The notes under the pieces were generated by a model. That model searched no databases, was not told the DNA's origin, and saw only the letters and a program-made list of their open reading frames with translations. The translations under genes and the position numbers were made by a program. Shown piece after piece: positions 8,463 to 16,571 of a DNA stretch of 64,000 bases; position 1 is the stretch's first letter, and every line of letters begins with the position of its first letter. The stretch comes from Amycolatopsis sp. NBC_00345 (GTDB lineage Bacteria > Actinomycetota > Actinomycetes > Mycobacteriales > Pseudonocardiaceae), in NCBI RefSeq assembly GCF_036116635.1, contig NZ_CP107995.1, positions 7,440,001-7,504,000 on the forward strand, read 5' to 3'.

Positions 8463-8828
8463 TCAGGCCTTGCGGAACGGGTCGGCGGCGGACTGGTCGA
8501 TCTCGTGGTACTTCGCCATCGCCGTGACGATCCCCTGCTCCGCCGCCTCGTACTGGCCGAGCAGGTTCTTCAGCGCGGAGGCGTACGAGTCGCCGCCGCC
8601 GTCGGCGCGCTGGACGAACTTCGCCGCCATCGCCTGGCCGACCGGGTTGGCCCCCAGCTTCGGCGGCTCCGCCAGCGAGCCCGAGCTGTTGAGCAAGGCC
8701 TCGATCGCGTCCTTGCCGGTGCGGATCTTGTTCAGCACGGTCTGTGCCGCGTCAGGATCGATCCCGACCTGACCGTTGGCGGCGGCGTTCTTGAACGCGT
8801 TGGCGTCGGCCAAGCTGCTGTTGCCCAT
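8463..8828 (-). CDS. PE-like partner of the PPE-like substrate
   Basis: A 121-residue, all-helical, Ala-rich protein (MGNSSLADANAF, then GIDPDAAQTVLNKIRTGKDAIEALL) with a second helix around SYASALKNLLGQYEAAEQGIV and an ending of DQSAADPF. It has no signal peptide or membrane segment. Size, composition and position immediately upstream of the PPE-like gene fit a PE/WXG-type dimer partner. The classical PE N-terminus is not recognisable, so the family call is inferential. Confidence 0.6.
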   Translation of the reverse strand: MGNSSLADANAFKNAAANGQVGIDPDAAQTVLNKIRTGKDAIEALLNSSGSLAEPPKLGANPVGQAMAAKFVQRADGGGDSYASALKNLLGQYEAAEQGIVTAMAKYHEIDQSAADPFRKA

Positions 8829-9012
8829 CTGCCCTCTCTCCGTTCCCCCGCGCGAGCTCGCCCCGCCCGCATGGCATTAGGTCTTCGCATAGGTTAACGC
8901 ACCAGGTCGGCACCTATGACGCGATCGCCTGACCCAGGGTTCCGTACTGGAGGTGATCGCCGCAACAGGTTCCGCGAACCTGTGGACAAACGTCCTCCGC
9001 CATCCACACGCA

Positions 9013-9043
9013 CGAGCGCCCGGTGAGGTTCACCGGGCGCTCG
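9013..9043 (-). terminator. hpt terminator hairpin
   Basis: CGAGCGCCCGGTGA and its complement form a 14-bp stem with a 3-nt loop, placed directly after the hpt stop codon. No U-run follows, as is common in actinomycetes. It separates the hpt operon from the ESX cassette. Confidence 0.75.
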
Positions 9044-9045
9044 GC

Positions 9046-9597
9046 TCACGACGTGTAGACCCGCGGGTCCAGGGTGCCGATGTAGGGCAGGTCCCGGTAG
9101 CGCTCGGCGTAGTCGAGGCCGTAACCGACCACGAATTCGTTGGGGATGTCGAAGCCGATGTACTTCACCGGCACCTCGACCTTCACGGCGTCGGGCTTGC
9201 GCAGCAGCGAGACGACCTCGAGCGACGCCGGGTTCCGGCTCGCCAGGTTCTTCAGCAGCCACGACAGCGTCAGGCCGGAGTCGACGATGTCCTCGACGAT
9301 CAGGACGTGCCGTCCCGCGATGTCGCGGTCGAGGTCCTTGAGGATGCGCACCACCCCGGAAGACGACGTGGACGACCCGTACGACGACACGGCCATGAAC
9401 TCCAGCTGTGTCGGCAACGGCAGCGCCCGCGCGAAGTCCGTCATGAACATGACGGCGCCCTTGAGGACGCCGACCAGCAGGAGCTCGCCCTGCCCGTTCT
9501 CGGGGTAATCCGCGGCGATCTTGGCCGCCAGCTCCGCGATCTTGTCGTTGATCTGCTGCTCGGTGATGAGCACGGAGGCGATCTCGCCCTCGTACAC
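9046..9597 (-). CDS. hpt: hypoxanthine phosphoribosyltransferase
   Basis: Purine salvage enzyme forming IMP/GMP from hypoxanthine/guanine and PRPP. The 183-residue protein has the PRPP-binding signature VLIVEDIVDSGLTL (about residues 98-111), the flexible-loop SSYGSSTSSSG region, and KYIGFDIPNEFVVGYGLDYAERYR at the C-terminus. Length is normal. The GTG start lies 3 nt after the tilS stop, so tilS and hpt are cotranscribed, an order conserved in many bacteria (tilS-hpt-ftsH). Here an ESX cassette separates hpt from ftsH. Confidence 0.95.
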   Translation of the reverse strand: MYEGEIASVLITEQQINDKIAELAAKIAADYPENGQGELLLVGVLKGAVMFMTDFARALPLPTQLEFMAVSSYGSSTSSSGVVRILKDLDRDIAGRHVLIVEDIVDSGLTLSWLLKNLASRNPASLEVVSLLRKPDAVKVEVPVKYIGFDIPNEFVVGYGLDYAERYRDLPYIGTLDPRVYTS

Positions 9598-9600
9598 GGG

Positions 9601-10566
9601 TCATTCCCCTCGGGTGGTGGGTTCGGGTCCGTTCAGCGAGAGCCTGCCATGGCCCCGTCGCGCCTCCAAGTTGCCCGGTAGCCAGACGCCGCCCTGGCCG
9701 CGCCAGCGGACGACGAGCGCGTCGACCGACCGCAGGTGCGCGTCGGTGAGTTCACGCACACCGGAGCCCAGCAGCCACCTGCGGAGAACCCTCCTCCGCA
9801 GTGCCGCGGGCTCGGCGGCCAGCACGGCCACGTCCAGCCCTTCGGGGGCGCCCGCGCGGGTGAAGATCCGCTCCGCCAATGTGTCCAACGCCTCGGTGTC
9901 GTCGCGCAGCTGTGCGGCCGTTCGGGCGAGTGCGGGGGCGACGCCGCCGGCAAGGACGTCCTCCAGCAGCGGCAGAACTTCGGCGCGGAGGCGGACGCGG
10001 GTGAAGCGCGGATCGACGTTGTGCGGGTCCTGCCAGGGCTCCACGCCGAGTTCGGCGCAGGCCTGCCGGGTCTGCTCGCGGGTGACGCCCAGCAGCGGCC
10101 GTCCCCACGGCGGGTCGTGCGGCCGCATCCCCGCGAGCGACCGCGGCCCGGAGCCGCGGCCGAGGCCCAGCAGGACCGTCTCGGCCTGGTCGTCGAGGGT
10201 GTGGCCGAGCAGCACGAGAGCCTCGCCGCGGGCTTCGCGGAGCGCGCCGTACCTCGCGGTGCGCGCGGCCGCTTCGGGGCCACCGCGTCCGTCTACGCGG
10301 ACGGTCAAGACCTCGGCGCTCTCGACGCCGAGCTGTTTCGCGCGCGCCGCAGCCTCTTCGGCCACCTTCGCGGAGCCCGGCTGCAGGCCGTGGTCGACGA
10401 CGAGGGCGCGCGTCGGGATCCGCCGGAGCCGCCCGGCGTTCGCGGTCGCATCAGCCAGCGCAAGGGAGTCCGCGCCGCCGGAAACGGCGACGCACAGCTC
10501 GGCGGGAAGCTCGACGGTGCCCAGGAAATCCCGCACCGCCTTGCGGACCGCCGCGACGGCCTTCAC
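9601..10566 (-). CDS. tilS: tRNA(Ile)-lysidine synthetase
   Basis: Modifies C34 of tRNA-Ile(CAU) to lysidine, changing its identity from Met to Ile; essential. The 321-residue product carries the PP-loop CVAVSGGADSLAL near residue 26, LVVDHGLQPGS, and LLGHTLDDQAETVLLGLGRGSG. It has the C-terminal helical region of the short actinobacterial form. The GTG start overlaps the upstream protease stop (GTGA). Longer readings of the frame run into that gene and are not used. Confidence 0.94.
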   Translation of the reverse strand: MKAVAAVRKAVRDFLGTVELPAELCVAVSGGADSLALADATANAGRLRRIPTRALVVDHGLQPGSAKVAEEAAARAKQLGVESAEVLTVRVDGRGGPEAAARTARYGALREARGEALVLLGHTLDDQAETVLLGLGRGSGPRSLAGMRPHDPPWGRPLLGVTREQTRQACAELGVEPWQDPHNVDPRFTRVRLRAEVLPLLEDVLAGGVAPALARTAAQLRDDTEALDTLAERIFTRAGAPEGLDVAVLAAEPAALRRRVLRRWLLGSGVRELTDAHLRSVDALVVRWRGQGGVWLPGNLEARRGHGRLSLNGPEPTTRGE

Positions 10567-11612
10567 CCGTGCAGACGCCGCACCCAGGCCGCGGGATCGG
10601 TGATCTCGGCCCGGGTCGGCAGGGTGTTCGGCGAGCGCCAGACCGCGTTGAAGCCCTCCATGCCGACGGCGTCGACGACATGCTTCGTGAACTTCGCGCC
10701 TTCTTCGTACTGCCGGATCTTCGCGTCCATACCCAGCAATGCGCGCAGCATCCGGTCGAAGAGACCACCACCCTTGCGACGCGCGGTGAAGCGCGAGCGG
10801 ATCGTGTCGACGCTGGGCACGACCTGCGGGCCGACGGCGTCCATCACGTAGTCCGCGTGGCCCTCCAGCAGCGTCGAGAGAGCGAGGAGGCGGTCGAAGA
10901 CGGCGCGGTCCTTCGGCGACTGCAGGAGCTCGGCGAGGCCGACGCCCTTGCCCCGCTGCTTGAGCGCCTCCGGCAGCCGCCCGACGAGGTCGGACAGGCC
11001 GTCGGCGGAGTTGCCGGCGATGCCGCCGACGAGGCGCTCGACCTCGTCGGCGAAGTAGTCGCGCAGCCACCGCACGGCGGTGAACTGCAGGCGGTGGGTG
11101 CACTCGTGGAGGCAGACCCACAACCGGAAATCGCGCCCGGGCACTTGCATCGCGCGCTCCGCGGCAACGACGTTGGGCGCGACGAGCAGCAGCTCGCCTT
11201 CGCGTTCAGGACCGCCGAAGGGGTCGTACTGGCCGAGCACGCGCGAAGCGAGGAAGGACAGCACCAGCCCGGTCTGCACGCCGGCGCCGCCCGCGAGGAT
11301 CGGGCCGAGCGGGCCGCCCTGCGCCTCGGGCAGCGCGCGCCCGGTGAGCGCGTCGAGCCCGGACGCGGCCGCCCGCACCCACCCAGCCCGGTCGACGACG
11401 GTGCCGGGCAGCAACGGCAGGTCCTGGCCGAGCCCGGTGAGCCCCCGCACGTGCCCTTCGGCCTCGGCGGTCAGCTCGCGCAGGTCGACGACCGCCTGCT
11501 CGGCTTCGTCCCGGGGGACCTGCGGGCCGCCCCGCACGAGCAGCGCCCCGGTGGACGCCGCGAGGTCCCAGTCGACCATCGGCCGCCGGCTGGTCTCGGT
11601 TTCCTGGCTCAC
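10563..11612 (-). CDS. zinc-dependent metalloprotease (DUF2342, Rv3626c-like)
   Basis: A protein of about 349 residues with the zinc-protease motif HECTH (in CLHECTHRLQF) and a later EGHADYVMD, likely carrying the third ligand. This matches the actinobacterial family often annotated as zinc-dependent metalloprotease or F420-biosynthesis-associated protein. Position next to tilS-hpt matches M. tuberculosis Rv3626c. Its substrate is unknown. The start is uncertain: GTG at 11612 (VSQETET) or ATG at 11579 (MVDWDLA). It overlaps tilS by 4 nt. Confidence 0.85.
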   Translation of the reverse strand: MSQETETSRRPMVDWDLAASTGALLVRGGPQVPRDEAEQAVVDLRELTAEAEGHVRGLTGLGQDLPLLPGTVVDRAGWVRAAASGLDALTGRALPEAQGGPLGPILAGGAGVQTGLVLSFLASRVLGQYDPFGGPEREGELLLVAPNVVAAERAMQVPGRDFRLWVCLHECTHRLQFTAVRWLRDYFADEVERLVGGIAGNSADGLSDLVGRLPEALKQRGKGVGLAELLQSPKDRAVFDRLLALSTLLEGHADYVMDAVGPQVVPSVDTIRSRFTARRKGGGLFDRMLRALLGMDAKIRQYEEGAKFTKHVVDAVGMEGFNAVWRSPNTLPTRAEITDPAAWVRRLHG

Positions 11613-12281
11613 CCCTCTGACGCTACCCGGCCCGGGGCGGTTTTCCAGCCTGAGCGTGGGGTTCGGGGCGGTGTTGTGGTCATTTCGGATCCTTCGGCGC
11701 CGGAAAGTGTCGTACCCGGGTGGTGCACTGGTGCCATGACGGAAGCGAGGGGTTATCAGGTGTCGAGGTCCACGGCGAGAGGGAGGGTGAGGCGGTGATC
11801 GGCTGACGGCTACGACGGCATGCCCTGACGGCAGACGGCAGTGGTGATGGGGCTGGGCGGCCGACGGCGGCTGCGGTGGGGAGCGGGTTAGCGCGACGTA
11901 GCCGACCGACGGCGAGGGAGCGCGGGGCTGAAGCGCGCAGGAATGCGGCCCCATCACGCAGAGCGTGCGGGGCCCGACCGCGCTGGGATGCGCGGCTCCT
12001 GCTCACTTCCCTTGCGTGGCAACGGCAGTCGCGCAAGGCGAACCGAGCCGCCGGCGGGAGTGCGCGGGCCCGGCCAGAACCCAGGCTCGCCGATGTCGGC
12101 ATGCCCGGGCCCGCCGGGTGGCTCCAGCCATCGGCAGCGCCCCGCCGGTAACTCCGATCAGCGGCAGCGCTCTGCCGGTAACTTCGGCCACTGGCAGCGC
12201 TCTGCCGGGTAACTCCGGTCAGCGGCAGCGCCCCGCCCGGAAGCTCCGCTCAAGGGCAGCGCTCCGCCCAGTGGCTCTTGG
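11613..12281. other. intergenic region between protease gene and dacB
   Basis: About 670 bp with no supported gene. It must contain the promoter of the protease-tilS-hpt operon. The part next to dacB consists of roughly 30-bp tandem repeats, listed separately. Open frames here are not conserved-looking and overlap on both strands. Confidence 0.6.
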
Positions 12282-12290
12282 TCAGCGGCA
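12133..12290. repeat. 30-32 bp imperfect tandem repeat at the 3' end of dacB
   Basis: GGCAGCGC recurs at 12133, 12163, 12193, 12224 and 12255, and a last partial GGCAGC lies at 12287 inside the dacB stop region, giving units of 30-32 bp. On the minus strand each unit begins like the last dacB codons plus stop (TGCCGCTGACC). The array therefore looks like repeated duplication of the gene's 3' terminus. Confidence 0.75.
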
Positions 12291-15200
12291 GCCACAGTTG
12301 CGCAGGGTCGTCGCCAGGACGTCGAGGGCGGCTTGGCCCGGGTTCTTGTCCGAGCCGTTCGACATGAAGGCGAAGACCAGGACGCGGTTGTCCTTGTCCA
12401 GGACGTAGCCGGCGAGGGTGTTCACCGCCGTCAAAGTGCCCGTCTTGGCGCGGACCCAGCCCTTGCCCGCCCCGGAGTCACCGGACTGGTAGCGCGAGCC
12501 GAGGGTGCCGGCCGGGCTGCCCGCGACCGGCAGGCCCGCGAGCAGCGGACGCAGCTTGCCGGTGTCCGCGGACTTGCCGTCCGGCGCGGCGGCGGCCGCC
12601 AGGATCTGCGCGAGCAGGCGCGCGGGCACCTTGTTCTGGTTCGACAGCCCGCTGGTGTCGAACAGCTGCAGATTGCTCACGTCGAACCCGTGCTCCTGGA
12701 GCACCTTCTTCACGGACTCGCCCGCGCCCGTGAACGACGGATCGGCGCCGGCCGCGATGGCGACCTGGCGGCCGAGTGCGTCGGCGAGGACGTTGTCGGA
12801 GATCTGCAGCAGCGCGTAGGCCAGGTCCGGCAGCGGCGCGGACTGGACCTGGCCGAGGACCTTCGCGCCGTCCGGCGCCTTGGCCGTGCCGCCCGTCTGC
12901 GCGCCGAGCTTGCCGGCGATCAGCTGGGCCAGCGTGGCGGCGGGGGTGCCCGAGCGCGGCGTCTCGTCGACCTTCGGGTTGGTGCGGCCGCCGTCGGCCA
13001 TCGCGGCGACGATCGGCGCGCCGTACGTCGACGGCGCGTCGCCGGGTTCCCAGCCGGGGGCGGTCTGGGGGCCGGTGTAGGCGCTCAAGTCGAGCTGCAC
13101 CTTGCTGACGTCGCCGCCGGTGGCCTTCTTGACCTGCGCGACGAGGTCGTCGACGTGCGCGTCACCCGGGTACAGCGGTGAGTCCGTGCCGATCGGCAGC
13201 GTGGTCAGCGTCGGGTCGCCGCCGCCGACGAGGATCACCGTGCCGGGCTGCGCGCCCGCGACGATCTTCGTGGTCAGCCGCTTGGTCGGCTCCATCGAGA
13301 GCAACGCGGCCGAGACCGTGAGGATCTTCGTGGTCGACGCCGGCGTCAGCGGGGTCGTGGACCCGTGATCCCACAGCACATCGCCGGTGGCCGGGTCGAT
13401 CACGCTGCCGGTGAGCTGGTGGAGCGCGCTGTTGCCGGCCGGGCCGGAGAGCGCGGACGCCACCCCGCCCGATGACGGTCCCTGCCCCGTCGTGTCCGGG
13501 CCGTGCAACGCGAGGCTGACCGACGCGGGGTCCGGGATGTCGCTCTTGGGCGCGTTCGCCGGTGCCCACGGCAGGCCAAGCCGGGTGGACACCTTCGGCA
13601 TCGCCGCCGCGACACCCGCCGCCGCGAGCAGCAGCACCACAACGGCGCCGATGACCAGCAGTTTCTTGCCACGCCTGCGCTTCGGCGGCTCGGCGGCCGA
13701 GGAGTGGTCGTACGGGGGCTCCTGGGGCGGCTCGTCGCCGTACCCGCGGTCGTCGGCCGGGTCGTGGTCCTGGCCGTGGGGGACGTACTGACCGGACTGG
13801 CCGGGCTGACCAGGCTGACCGGAAAGCAGCGGGAAGCCCTCACTAGGCCGCTCGATCCCGACGGTCGCCTCAGCCGGGAACTGCTCCCCGGACGGGTCGA
13901 TCCGCATCGGCCGAGCCTGGTTCACCGACCCCGACGCCGAGGGAACAGTCCCCCGCGGCGGCTCGGGCGGCAGGCCTCGCCGGTCCCCCGGCTCGTCGCC
14001 GCGCCCCTCCCGCAGGTCGATCTGCTGCGACCAGCCACCGGGCCGCTGACCCGGCTGCCCTTCATTACGGAACTGGTCCTGGTCGCCGCCGGCGCGACCA
14101 CCTGACTGCCGCGGATCCTCACCGGGACGCTGCCCCGGCTGCCCCTCACCGCGGAACTGGTCCTGGTCGCCGCCGGGGCGCCCACCTGACTGCCGCGGAT
14201 CCTCACCGGAGCGCTGGCCCGGCTGCCCTTCATTACGGAATTGGTCCTGGTCGCCGCCGGCGCGACCACCTTGCTGTCCCTCACCGCGGAACTGGTCTTG
14301 GTCGCCGCCAGGGCGCCGACCTGGCTGCCGCGGATCCTCGCCGGGCCACCGGCCGGGCTGGCCCTGGCCGTCGCTGCGGAACTGGGCTTGATCCTCGCTG
14401 CGGAAGCTGTTCCACCGCTGTTCGTCGCGGGGCTCCTCGCGCCGGGCGTCGTCGGATCGCGGGCTGTCGGGCCGCTGGCTGTCGAGGCGTTGGCCTTCGG
14501 GGTGCTGCCCGGCTGGGCCTTGGCTGCCGGGGCCCTGACTACCGGGGCCGTCGGGACGTGGCCCGGCCGGACCGCCCGCCAAGCGCTGGCCGACGCCCTC
14601 ACTGCGGGAGCTGTCCGACCGCTGCTCGTCGGCGGGTTTGGTGTGGTGGTCGATCCAGAGGGAGTCCGGACGGCGCGGGCTGTCCTGGTCCGGCTGGCCG
14701 CCGTGACGGTCCGTCCACAGTGACTCCGCCTGCTGGGACTCCGCCTGCTGGTCGCCGCGGCTCTGTGGTTCGCCGGTCAGCTCCTCGCGGCGATCGGTCC
14801 AGATCGACGGCGGACGGGACGCCTCGCGTTGCTCCTCGCCCTTCCGAGCCGGTCGCTCGACCGGGACCCACGGCACCTGCTGCGGACGGACCGGCAACTG
14901 CTGTGTCGACTGGTCCGGCCGCTCCGGCTGGGACTGCCGATTCTGCTCCCCCGGCGGGGACTGGCGGTTCGACTCGCCCTGCGGCGACTGCCGGTTCTGC
15001 TCGCCCTGCGGTGACTGCGCCGAGCCCGGGCCCTGGCCCTGGGACTGCTGCGCCTGCCGGTTCTGCTGTGACTGCTGTTGGGCGCGTTGCTGCTCGGCCG
15101 CGCGGCCGGCGTCGGCAGAGCGCGGGTCACCGCCGAGGCGATCGGCGACGTCCTGCCGCGGCGGCTGTTGAGGTGACGGCTGAGACTGCTGCGACTGCGC

Positions 15201-15809
15201 CCCCTGCGACGGCGACTGCCCCTGCGGACCCCGCGACTGCGCCGAACCCTGCCCCGGCGAAACCCACCCCGGCTGGCCACCCGGTCCCTGCGAGCTCTGC
15301 CCCTGCTGACCACCCGGCCCCTGCTGACCACCCGACCCCAGCTGACCGCCGGAACCCTGCTGGCCGCCCGGCACCTGCGGACCCGGCGCCGACGAGCCCA
15401 GACCCTGCTGACCGCTAGGGCCCTGATGACCGCCAGGGCCCTGTTGCCCACCCGGCCCCTGCGAGCCCGGCCCCTGCTGACCACCCGACCCAGGCTGACC
15501 GCCAGAACCCGGCTGCCCACCAGGCCCCTGACCACCGGCCCCCTGCGCCCCCGGCGCTGCCGCCCCACCCGGGCCTTGCTCCCGCCCGTCATCAGGCGTG
15601 TTCACCCCCGGGATCAGGTCCGGCGGGACGATCGGCTTGAACCACGAGCCCGGCGGGCCGGGCGGGCCCGGTGTGACGTTCGGCACGGCGAGCCGGTCGG
15701 TGACGGTCTGGCCGGGCTTCGGGATCGGGAGGCGAGCCGTCGCGCCGCCAGCGGGTGACGACGTGTCCTCGTCACCATCGGGCCACATCGGCTGGTCGTT
15801 GTCCGGCAC
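12282..15809 (-). CDS. dacB: D-alanyl-D-alanine carboxypeptidase/endopeptidase (PBP4 type) with long disordered N-terminus
   Basis: Periplasmic peptidoglycan D,D-peptidase. The catalytic part (last 440 residues or so) has SxxK in PASTTKIL, SxN in QISDNVLAD and KTG in RAKTGTL. One membrane segment (LLVIGAVVVLLLAAAGVAAA, about residue 716 on, preceded by KRRRGKK) makes it type II. Ahead of it is a cytoplasmic region of about 700 residues that is almost pure Gly/Gln/Pro/Ser/Arg/Asp, with 28-residue repeats around GGDQDQFR..EGQPGQRPGEDPRQSGG. The GTG start at 15809 follows AAGGAG by 6 nt. The total of 1175 residues is far above the usual 450-500. Position next to ppa matches Rv3627c. Confidence 0.93.
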   Translation of the reverse strand: MPDNDQPMWPDGDEDTSSPAGGATARLPIPKPGQTVTDRLAVPNVTPGPPGPPGSWFKPIVPPDLIPGVNTPDDGREQGPGGAAAPGAQGAGGQGPGGQPGSGGQPGSGGQQGPGSQGPGGQQGPGGHQGPSGQQGLGSSAPGPQVPGGQQGSGGQLGSGGQQGPGGQQGQSSQGPGGQPGWVSPGQGSAQSRGPQGQSPSQGAQSQQSQPSPQQPPRQDVADRLGGDPRSADAGRAAEQQRAQQQSQQNRQAQQSQGQGPGSAQSPQGEQNRQSPQGESNRQSPPGEQNRQSQPERPDQSTQQLPVRPQQVPWVPVERPARKGEEQREASRPPSIWTDRREELTGEPQSRGDQQAESQQAESLWTDRHGGQPDQDSPRRPDSLWIDHHTKPADEQRSDSSRSEGVGQRLAGGPAGPRPDGPGSQGPGSQGPAGQHPEGQRLDSQRPDSPRSDDARREEPRDEQRWNSFRSEDQAQFRSDGQGQPGRWPGEDPRQPGRRPGGDQDQFRGEGQQGGRAGGDQDQFRNEGQPGQRSGEDPRQSGGRPGGDQDQFRGEGQPGQRPGEDPRQSGGRAGGDQDQFRNEGQPGQRPGGWSQQIDLREGRGDEPGDRRGLPPEPPRGTVPSASGSVNQARPMRIDPSGEQFPAEATVGIERPSEGFPLLSGQPGQPGQSGQYVPHGQDHDPADDRGYGDEPPQEPPYDHSSAAEPPKRRRGKKLLVIGAVVVLLLAAAGVAAAMPKVSTRLGLPWAPANAPKSDIPDPASVSLALHGPDTTGQGPSSGGVASALSGPAGNSALHQLTGSVIDPATGDVLWDHGSTTPLTPASTTKILTVSAALLSMEPTKRLTTKIVAGAQPGTVILVGGGDPTLTTLPIGTDSPLYPGDAHVDDLVAQVKKATGGDVSKVQLDLSAYTGPQTAPGWEPGDAPSTYGAPIVAAMADGGRTNPKVDETPRSGTPAATLAQLIAGKLGAQTGGTAKAPDGAKVLGQVQSAPLPDLAYALLQISDNVLADALGRQVAIAAGADPSFTGAGESVKKVLQEHGFDVSNLQLFDTSGLSNQNKVPARLLAQILAAAAAPDGKSADTGKLRPLLAGLPVAGSPAGTLGSRYQSGDSGAGKGWVRAKTGTLTAVNTLAGYVLDKDNRVLVFAFMSNGSDKNPGQAALDVLATTLRNCGCR

Positions 15810-15981
15810 CCACCACTCCTTCTCACCTGCCCCGGGAGGGGCCAAGCTCACATGCCGCCTAGCCGACATCCATGGGACCGACCGGCACTGCGTAGTCCAC
15901 ACTAGTGACGTCAATGAGGTGATTACGGTTGCCGCCCACGACGCGTGGGATACCGAGATTCGAGAAGCAGCGAGGACGGCC

Positions 15982-16497
15982 GTGGAGTTCGACGTCACGA
16001 TCGAAATCCCCAAAGGGGAGCGCAACAAGTACGAGGTCGACCACAAGACCGGGCGTATCAAGCTGGACCGGACCCTGTTCACGGCGACCCAGTACCCGGC
16101 CGACTACGGCTTCATCGACGACACCCTCGGCCAGGACGGCGACCCGCTGGACGTCCTCGTGCTCGTCCAGGAGCCGACCTTCCCGGGCTGCCTGATCCGC
16201 TGCCGCGCGATCGGCATGTTCCGGATGACCGACGAGAAGGGCCCGGACGACAAGGTCCTCGCCATTCCGACGAACGACCCGCGCCTTGAGCACCTGCGCG
16301 ACATCCACCACCTGAACGAGTTCCACAAGCTCGAGATCCAGCACTTCTTCGAGGTCTACAAGGACCTCGAGCCGGGCAAGAGCGTCGAGGGCTCGTCGTG
16401 GGTCGGGCGGGCCGAGGCCGAGGCCGAGATCAAGCGCTCCTACGAGCGCGAGACCGATCGCCTCGCCAAGCTCGAGATCGACGGCGCGGAGCACTGA
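15982..16497 (+). CDS. ppa: inorganic pyrophosphatase
   Basis: Soluble family I pyrophosphatase that hydrolyses PPi and drives biosynthetic reactions forward. The 171-residue product starts VEFDVTIEIPKGERNKYEVDH and contains PADYGFIDDTLGQDGDPLDVLVL with the metal-binding Asp residues. IHHLNEFHKLEIQHFFEVYK lies in the C-terminal half. GTG is preceded by GAGGACGGCC, a usable ribosome site. It is divergent from dacB, as in M. tuberculosis, and ends in a strong terminator. Confidence 0.96.
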   Translation: MEFDVTIEIPKGERNKYEVDHKTGRIKLDRTLFTATQYPADYGFIDDTLGQDGDPLDVLVLVQEPTFPGCLIRCRAIGMFRMTDEKGPDDKVLAIPTNDPRLEHLRDIHHLNEFHKLEIQHFFEVYKDLEPGKSVEGSSWVGRAEAEAEIKRSYERETDRLAKLEIDGAEH

Positions 16498-16512
16498 CCC
16501 GCCGGAGCCGAC

Positions 16513-16554
16513 GCGAAAGGGCCGTTCACTCAAGCGAGTGAACGGCCCTTTCGC
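16513..16554. terminator. bidirectional terminator between ppa and MFS gene
   Basis: Perfect 19-bp inverted repeat GCGAAAGGGCCGTTCACTC with a 4-nt loop between convergent genes, ending in TTTCGCGTTT. It serves ppa on the plus strand and the transporter on the minus strand. Confidence 0.9.
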
Positions 16555-16571
16555 GTTTCAGCTGAGCCGGG

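Noticed and set aside
12133..12290. Short regular repeats as a CRISPR or iteron array
   Set aside because: The 30-bp units abut each other without spacers and derive from the dacB 3' end; no replication gene is near.
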